DNA of 64,000 nucleotides from Otatea glauca (taxonomy: Eukaryota; Streptophyta; Magnoliopsida; Poales; Poaceae), in contig CM070723.1 of NCBI GenBank assembly GCA_036346275.1, positions 54,824,743-54,888,742 on the forward strand, read 5' to 3'. The position numbers and the translations under genes were made by a program. Under the pieces are notes generated by a model that saw only the letters and a program-made list of their open reading frames with translations, had not been told where the DNA came from and ran no database searches. Within the stretch, counting starts at the first letter, position 1. Each line of letters begins with the position of its first letter. Below, one piece after another: positions 56,576 to 64,000 of the stretch.

Positions 56576-59379
56576 ATGGCGATGGACAAGTATTCCACCA
56601 AGCCTCCTATTTTTGCTGGAGTTGATTTTCCATTTTGGAAATCGCGGATGGAGTCATACATCACTGCCCAGGGCTTCCCGATATGGTAGAAGGTGAAACT
56701 TCCGTATGAGGTTCCTGCTGATGAAAACGTCACAACCGGCAATATGGCTGACGTTGAGGCAAACGCTAAGGCAAGGAACATTCTCATGCAGGGTCTTAGC
56801 TGCAGTGAGTATGACAGGATTTCTCACCTTCGTTCTGCTCATGAGATTTGGGTGACCCTCGATGCTTACCATGAGGGCACTACCCAAATCAAGACGGTTC
56901 GACAGGACCAATTCAAGCGTGAGTTCAACAAGTTTGAACAGCACGCTGGTGAGAGTCTTGACGAGTGCTTTGGTCGGTTTACGAAGATTTTGAGCGACCT
57001 CCGAGCAATCGGTTGCATATACCCTGACTCGGACAATGCTCGGCATTTCTTGACCGCACTCGACCTTCGGGTTTGGGAGATGAAAGTGACCACCATCAAG
57101 GACACCACCGACTTATCGACTCGACTCTTGACGGGCTTTATTCCGACCTCAAGACTCATGAGATTGACGTCGTCTCGTGGAAGACGAAGTCTCAGTCGAT
57201 GGCTATGGTCACCGATCCCATTGGATCCTCTCTTTCTGATTCTTTTGTTGGTTTCTCTCTCTCCGCCCTTTGCGAGCTAAGCGATGACCAACTGGAGAAA
57301 TTTCCAGAAAATAAACTTGCTCTTCTTGCTCGCAAATTTTCATATTCATACAAGAGAGTGAGAGAGAGGAAGAGAGGTGGGATGATCACCTGTTTCGAGT
57401 ATGGTGGCCCCAACCACATTCGAGCAAACTGTCCCAAGCTGGAGAAGGGCAAAAACGAACAAGACGGTTCGGGCAAGAACGATTACACCGACAAGAACCG
57501 CAACAAGAAGGCCCCAGCTCGTGAGCTGGTGAAGAAGAAGTACTGCAACTTTGCCAAGAACAAGAAGCTCTTTCATCGGGTCCTCGCCGCACTGGACAAC
57601 ATCGAGCTCTCTGACACGGAGAACTGGAGTGATGCAAGCGAGGATGATCCGCAAGAGAAGAAAGGCGGCGACGACTTCTCCGGCATATGCTTCATGGCCG
57701 ACGCCAACGGCATCAGCGACTCGGACGAGGTACCCTCCTATGACCAGCTCAATGAAGCTTTCTGCAAATTAGAAAAATTTCATGCTACAGCTAGAGCTAG
57801 GTGTACGGAGCTTGAGAATGAAGTAGGTACCTTGACTCGGGAGTTAGCTTCTCTTAGATCTTCTCCCTCCTGAGTCACTGATGATTGTACTTTGTGTGAT
57901 GCTTTGCTTGTAGAGTTAGAGAACCTAAGGACTATGCATAATAGTGTGTCATCTGAACTAGATAGTCTTAGGTTGAAGAATGCTAGCAATGAATCTGTTG
58001 ATACTCATTCAGAGATGCTAGTTTTCTTCATGCTCACTCTACTCCTTCTTGTGCTAATTGCCCTAAATTGCTTGCCGAAATTGATACTATGAGCGAACAC
58101 CTTAGAAAGCTTTCTGCTAGAAATAATGAACTTGAATTGCATGCTTCTAAGGACCCAGTCAACTCATGTGAGGGCTATAGGAAACTAAAACTTGACAATG
58201 ATGCTTTGAATGTCAAGTGTGATCAACTTGCTAAGGACTTACTAGATAAGTCAAAAACTGGTTGCTTGCTGTGTGTTGGGGTTAAGGATGATGTGGATCA
58301 AATCCATGTCGAGCTTAGGAAGAAGTTAAAAGACCAAACCCTTAGGATTAGAGATGCTCCTTGCGTTTCTTGTGAGGCCCTCAAGATTGAGGCAGCCGTG
58401 CTAAGGGAACAAAAAGCACGTGCTGAAAGATCCTCTCCTTGGTTCTTCTTCTTCCTCTCCTTCCCCCTGTTCTTCTTGTGCCTCTTTCTTTCGAGATTGC
58501 CAGTATCTTATGAGCACTCTCGAGAAGTTTGTTGGAGGCAAGAAGAAGCTCAATCTTATTCTAGACCAATCCAAGATTAATAGATTCAATCAAGGTCTAG
58601 GATTTGATCCCTTGAAGCACGCTCGGGCGCATCCTCCCACCATTGTGCGCGGTTCCAAGAGTGGTGAGATTGTGGTAGCTCCCAGAGTGAGCACCACCGT
58701 GTTTAGGTCTGCTGGGGTTGTCCATAGGACTTCTGACCAGAAGGGTGCTACTCCTGTTGCTTCTGTCTCTAGCAAGGCGAAGTACACATGTACCTTCTGT
58801 AAGAAGGATGGTCACCTAGTAGATTTCTGCTTGAGGCGCACCAAGATCACTCGGCGTGAGCGTGTTGCTGCTCTTAGGGGTATTCAGGGTCATCCCCAGA
58901 CTTTGAGTGCTCCTAAGGTACACACTGCTTCTAGACAGGTTAGAGAGTCGCCTGTTTTTGGGCAGCGTCCAGGACTCAGTTTTCATGCTAGTTCCTTGAG
59001 TTTTAGTCCTGGAGCTATTCGTAGTCAGTCTTTCCGCTGTCCTTTTGATATTCCTCGTTTTTCCCATCGAGGTAGATATCAGCGGCGTGAGGTGTTTTCT
59101 GGTAGGAGATTTAGGAAGCCTCACTGGGGTAGTTCGGCTTTTGCACCACGGCGTGCCAACCCAGTTTCAGCTCCTAGATCATCTACTAGAGTTGCTACTG
59201 ATCTTGTTAGGGATAAACGTCAGAGAGACACTCGAGTCCAGTCTTCTTCTGTGATTGGTACTCTGAGGTGTCGTATGGTTCAGTATTGGGTTCCCAAGTC
59301 TTCACTCTATCCCAGTACTGAGTCATCTTTCCCTCTTGTGTCAATTCCTTGTGTCATGTCTATGCGATGGTGCTTTTAA
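56576..59379 (+). pseudogene. gag: Copia gag, two zinc knuckles, frameshifted
   Basis: ATG at 56576 starts MAMDKYSTKPPIFAGVDF, PFWKSRMESYI, then a TAG after FPIW. It reopens with KVKLPYEVPADENV, ARNILMQGLSCSEYDRISHL and FGRFTKILSDLRAIG, the UBN2-type gag domain. A shift near 57120 leads to DGLYSDLKTHEIDVV, LCELSDDQLEKFPENKLALL and a zinc knuckle CFEYGGPNHIRANC, in which the second Cys is Tyr. Acidic and coiled-coil stretches follow (57600-58400), with a stop at 57871 and a further shift near 58030. A second, canonical knuckle CTFCKKDGHLVDFC lies at 58790-58831. The last part is Ser/Arg-rich and stops at 59379 after VQYWVPKS-like remains that in full elements lead into pol. Not functional as written. 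Confidence 0.8.
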
Positions 59380-62300
59380 GTGCCTTTTGCCTTTCTCATG
59401 GCATGAGTCGCTTGAGGCTAGCTTGAGGATGTGATCACTGCCTAGTGGAGTGGATTTGGGTCATCTTGTGGACTTGTCCTTTCTTAGTTCGATTCTTAGT
59501 CCATGAGTTGTCACGAGGCATCATCTTCACGTGCATAAGTAGTGGACCTCGTTTTTCCTCGAGGTACCCACTCACGGCAAGAGTTGTAGGTAAGTATGTT
59601 GGTCATGTTGATCCTTACTAATCTCATCTAGGATCGTTTTGTCGCTTTTCAATGTTGGCACTCGATGTGAATTCGAGTTGGCCTTTCGGCTTGTCTCTAG
59701 AGGATTGGATCTTCTGCATGAGCATCATGCTAACTCGCATGTACTTTCAACTTTGTTTGCCTCGTGTTTCGCTCCACAAGTGTTGAGCTTCATGATAACA
59801 GATTGGGGACTTCCACTTCAATGGTTAGCTATCTCATACCCTCATGTCGGTTATACTTGTGATCATCATTTCCATGACATGTTGTGATTGCTCTTGCTCC
59901 CATGTGTATTATATGTACTTTGCTAGGTCTTGTTAGTTTTATGTCTGTCTTGTTTTGTGCCATAGCATGTTTTCCCAACCATCTTTGTGCTTCATGTATT
60001 ATATCCTAAATTCATGAGCTCTTTCCCAAGATGTGATTTTCTTGTTTTTATCCTGTCCATGATATTGTTCATTTGGTATGAGCATTTGTGTTAACTATGG
60101 GCACGTGCTGTATATCATTTACTTTATTTTGTCATGAGTAGTATCTAGGTTATATGACCCTGATTTTCTATTACATCCATGATTAGCTTTGTTTAGACTT
60201 TGTTTGTCAGACTTTGTGCTACATGTGAATGCCTTTCATGAGATTAGGGTCATATGATCTAACTGTCGCTGTATGACTTATATTGTTCATGATCACCTTT
60301 TATTGTCCTTATGCTTATATGCTTCATACCTATTTTTGCATGAGCTTGTGTTCTTCATTCATGGCATGTATTCATCATCATGCATAGAGTGTTGCTATAA
60401 GTAGCTTCTCATCTTTGTGTCCATTGTCACCATTTACTTTCATGCTGTCTGTGTCCTCATGACCTTTTGTTTGGTCTTCTTTTGACGGGCCTTTTCAAAC
60501 ATGTAAATATTGTTATTGAGACTATGGATAAATGGATCTTGATGTTTCTAATTGGTTTGTTTTATGCATGGTCCTCTTTGGTTGTCTTCATTCATCTTGC
60601 TCATGTTATATCTAGTAGCATGTTGTTGTGCTTCATTGTGGTATTTCTTCATTTACATGCTCATTGCCATGTTTAGGGTAGTATCTTGATCCATGTATTT
60701 CTAGGCTTGCACATGATCCCTACTAGCATTTTGTTGCTGTGATGCACCTTGCTTAGCTTCTTACACAAAGATGACATAGCGGTGCTATGATGCACCTTGT
60801 CGTTGTTTATCATGTGGATATGTTTTCACTGTTGTCTATGGATATATGGATCTTGATGCTATCTTTAGCTTGGTTGTGATCATGATCTTACATTACCTTC
60901 TGCATCATGTTCATGCTCTAGATGATCATTTGCCACACTTTTCCTGTATCTTGTCCATTCGTGCCTAGGAACTGGATCCGCTAACCCCGATTTGAAAGCA
61001 TAGATTTGTTGGATGCATGTGTGTAGGCTTTCACGGTGAGAGACTATCATCCTAGGAATATCTCTAAGTCTTCTTCCTCTGCTTTTTGGATCCACTTCAG
61101 GTCATTTGCCACTACTTGCACTACACTGTAGTAGGTAAGTACCTCTGAAAATGTTGATGATAGTGATGGATCTCTTAGGAGGTTGTGGTTCTTTTGTAGG
61201 TAGAGCTTGTGTCCTGTTTGTCTAGAGTCTTTTGGTTGGACCTCTAGCATAGTTAGGTTGCTTCTTACCTTGAGCCATCTTGATCCTTAGAGACCATGTG
61301 GTTTTAGATTTTATCTCTTCTCCTCTAGCTTTCTACCTATCTCTTGTGAGGTGAGAGTTTTAGAGTGTGCCTCAAGGGGAGTAGAGTGTGTTCAGGGGGA
61401 TTTGAGCTTGGGTTTATGAGCTCATATGGCATATCTTGAGGGGGAGTTGATCTGTATTATATATATATATTTTCTTCCAGCATTTCCTTTCTTCTTATGG
61501 GTGACTTTGGGCTTGTTTTCTTGAGTTGAGTTCACTCACTTAGAATTCTGGCATGCCTTGCATGGTCCTCTTATCTTGTGTTTTAGGTTGCTATCATGCG
61601 TGATTAGCTGTTCTCTCTTCTCTCTAGGTTGAGTTCCCTCACGCCTTATAAGTCTAGCGGTTTTGGGGCCTCCTGGTAGGCAGTGCATGTGCACTCCTTA
61701 GTTGGGATCTAGAGTCAGCTTCCCTATGTCAGTCTCTGAGGAAGATAAGAACGAGTTTGAGCCGTAGTGAGTCTCTTCTATCTTATCTATGCTCAATAGC
61801 CATCCAGTTTTGCAGTTTCTCGATTTCTTCTCCTCATTCTGTATTTCTGGTTTCGACTGAGTTCATTTGGGTCTTTTTTGAACTTAATTCTGCTAGTAAC
61901 TCAACTTGAACTAGATTTGTGCTTAAATTGACTCATATGTTGAGGGGGAGTTTGGGAATCTGTTCATGCATTGCATATAGACTGCATTTCCTGTTTAATG
62001 AGCTTTGTCTAGTATGCAATTGACTCAATCTTCATGCTATACACCATACTACATCATGTGGAGGAAATCACTAGCTTAGATATGTCCAAATTCATTTAAC
62101 TTGCTAAGCTTAAAAATGAAATAAGCCTTAAATGAAGAACTTGATGAAACTTGTTGCTTTTACTTGCTAGGTTTTTTCTCTAGAGGTTTGTGCCATAATT
62201 TGAGAAATTTTGGAGTTCTCTAGAGTCCCTATAGCAACTTGGGTGAAATTAGTTTGATTCATACTAGAGTCCTTCAATTGCTCATAAATCATTGTGCTAA

Positions 62301-63259
62301 AAATGAAAATTAAACAAAATTGACTCTTCTTGTGCACATACGACTCAACACCTTGCATTCACAAGACCGCTTCCCATTGCACTTGGGATGAACTTGGAAT
62401 ACATCGTGTTTGACCTAGACCATCCTCTTAAGAGTTCATCTTGAGATGGTCGCATATGGCTTGAGTCAATTGGTTGTCAAAAGAAAATGCAAATAAATTA
62501 AAAACAAAGATATATGTGGGTAAAGAATGCCAATAATGTCAAACATTTGCACCCCGCTATGTCTTGTATGATGATAAATCAAAAATTTGCATTAAGTGAT
62601 AAATGAGCCGAAGGACCTTGTATGCTCTTCTAGATTCCCAAAGTGTTGAGTAGGTTGAACTCTAGGTTTTCCTTTTGATCCTTAGAGTGGCTATTCTTCT
62701 ATTTTTGAAACTAAAGCTAAGTGTTGCACTTGTCAAATCTTGCTAAAAATGAAATATTCAAATCTAAGCTTGTATTTGTACTTGGACATGTCTTAGACTA
62801 GTCTAATCTAAAAATTGACTAGCTTGGTGTCATATCTTGTCATTGCGATCAATTGGATAATCTTCAAAGCTCCTTTAGGTTGCATTTCATGCATACATAA
62901 AAAGAGGGAGAAAATTCCATTTTGATGCCTATATTGCCAAAAGGGGGAGAAAATGTAGAAAAGGCATCATTAAATAAAAAGAGATAAAAATGTGAAAGCT
63001 TTTTGGTTCTTATGATCTTTGTAAATCTTTGAAATTTCTTATGGATCATAACCATATTTAGCACTTATGATTGGTGTTTAGACTTTTGTGGAAAACTTGC
63101 TTTTTTTCATGGTCTTGCTCTAAATTCTTTCTGCCAACTTGGTCATGATTTTATATCTTTCTTTCTGGACCAAGTTTGGCTTTGCAATCAAATTGCTTTC
63201 TTCTTTTGTCATTCAAACTCAAATTTATGCCTTTCGTGTGGTTTGTCAATATACTCATC
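59380..63259. other. Non-coding body of the Sirevirus-like element
   Basis: 3.9 kb of T-rich sequence with no ORF over 85 codons and no pol motif on either strand. Polypurine-like tracts recur near 61437, 61942, 62901 and 62938. An AT dinucleotide run lies near 61457-61470. Confidence 0.7.
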
Positions 63260-63269
63260 AAGGGGGAGA
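63260..63269 (+). other. Polypurine tract
   Basis: AAGGGGGAGA immediately before the 3' LTR, the usual plus-strand primer of grass copia elements. Confidence 0.85.
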
Positions 63270-63270
63270 T

Positions 63271-64000
63271 TGAAGGACCATGTGGAGGTCCATCCATGTT
63301 TGTGATGAGTATTTGACTTTATTTGAGCAAGGTGTGCTCAAGTTTGAGTTTGATTTGGTTTGATTTTCAAACAAGAGCTATTTGAATTGTTGTGTCGACC
63401 CCGAGTGGTTGAGACTCCGAGTGGTTGAGGCCCCGAGTAGTTAAGGATTTGGCAGGTCGGAGACGATCGTACGACCCAGTGGTCGGTCTTTGGTGGTCGG
63501 ATACCGATCGTCCGACCCAGTGGTCGGGCTTTGGCTGGTTGCAGACCAGTCGTTCGACCCCGAGTGGTCGGGGCTTTGACTGGTTGGAGACCAGTCGTCC
63601 GACCACGAGTGGTTTGGGCCTTAGCTGGTCGGAGACCAGTGGTCAGACCTCGAGTGGTCGGGATGGAGTCCAGTGGTCAGACCTCGAGTGGTCGAGATGG
63701 AGACCAGTGTTCAGACCTCGAGAGGTCGGGATGGTTTATTGCATATCATTGTGGGCATTGCTATGTGATGTGTTTCCTTGTTTTTGATGGTTGCAGGACG
63801 ACGGTGCTAGGTCATGGTGAGGCGGAGCATGATCGGGACTAGGCAAGGAGCGTCGGAGGTCCAGACGGTTGGGAGATCACCGGAAGATCATCGGAGATGG
63901 AGTCCGGGCAAGTAAAGAAGACAAGGAAAGGAGATTATGCTAGCTAGATGCCGCGTGGATCAATGAGGGCCGTCGGATTGAGGTCTAGTTGATAGGTTAG
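63271..64000 (+). repeat. 3' LTR of the Sirevirus-like element (truncated by window edge)
   Basis: Begins TGAAGGACCATG like the 5' LTR and is collinear to the end of the window. The tandem repeat array at 63400-63735 shows several small indels against the 5' copy. Confidence 0.92.

Larger units (their letters stand above)
54561..64000 (+). mobile_element. Non-autonomous Sirevirus-like copia element (3' end beyond window)
   Basis: 5' LTR 54561-56520, tRNA-Met primer site at 56523, gag 56576-59379, 3.9 kb without coding sequence, a polypurine tract at 63260-63269, and a 3' LTR from 63271 that runs off the window. There is no protease, integrase, RT or RNase H anywhere between the LTRs. A two-knuckle gag and repeated polypurine tracts before the 3' LTR fit the Sirevirus group. 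Movement would have needed enzymes supplied by a relative. The target duplication cannot be checked. Confidence 0.85.

Overview
This is plant nuclear DNA, almost certainly from a grass and most simply from rice or a close relative. That reading rests on the families seen: CACTA (En/Spm) transposons with TNP2-type transposase, Ty3/gypsy and Ty1/copia LTR elements, and a grass-type CC-NB-ARC resistance-like gene family. No rRNA, tRNA, CRISPR array or bacterial-type operon was seen. The window is a tandem NB-ARC locus buried in nested transposons.

Layout. 1-1335 is the 3' end of a CACTA element (CACTA-A) running in from outside. 2076-5530 holds two diverged copia-type LTR relics. 5737-31264 is a second CACTA element (CACTA-B, minus orientation, 25.5 kb) with matching termini and a perfect 3-bp target duplication (ACC). 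It carries an ORF2 with an Ulp1-like C terminus (7.3-10 kb) and a tnp2 transposase gene (12-15 kb plus 29.8-29.97 kb). A 14.8-kb Ty3/gypsy element (14963-29782, target duplication CAAGT) sits inside the tnp2 coding sequence; removing it in silico rejoins the reading frame. The gypsy element has gag, protease, RT, two RNase H domains and integrase on the plus strand. Downstream it has an antisense gene with its own TATA box and a 52-bp minisatellite.

31.3-54.5 kb is the NB-ARC cluster. Three minus-strand paralogues lie at 31763-33255, 41535-43046 and 52311-53825, with an N-terminal fragment at 45143-45630. Two copies are intact single-exon ORFs of 503-504 codons; the first has a one-base frameshift. 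All lack LRRs and share an unfamiliar C-terminal domain. Between them lie a gypsy LTR relic, a copia gag relic split by a solo copia LTR (target duplication CCTTC), a solo LTR of the 14.8-kb gypsy family (GATAG) and a 5-kb solo LTR (CCTAT).

54561 to the window end is a non-autonomous Sirevirus-like copia element: 1.96-kb LTR, tRNA-Met primer site, frameshifted gag, no pol, several polypurine tracts, and a 3' LTR cut by the window edge.

The only plausible host genes are the NB-ARC family; everything else is transposon-derived. Many repeat-borne ORFs are broken by closely spaced 1-3 base indels. Some of these look systematic (CAG/CGA/CGAG interchange) and may be sequencing or polishing error in methylated repeats, so breaks in single copies should be read with caution. 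All family names come from recognised motifs, not from a database search.
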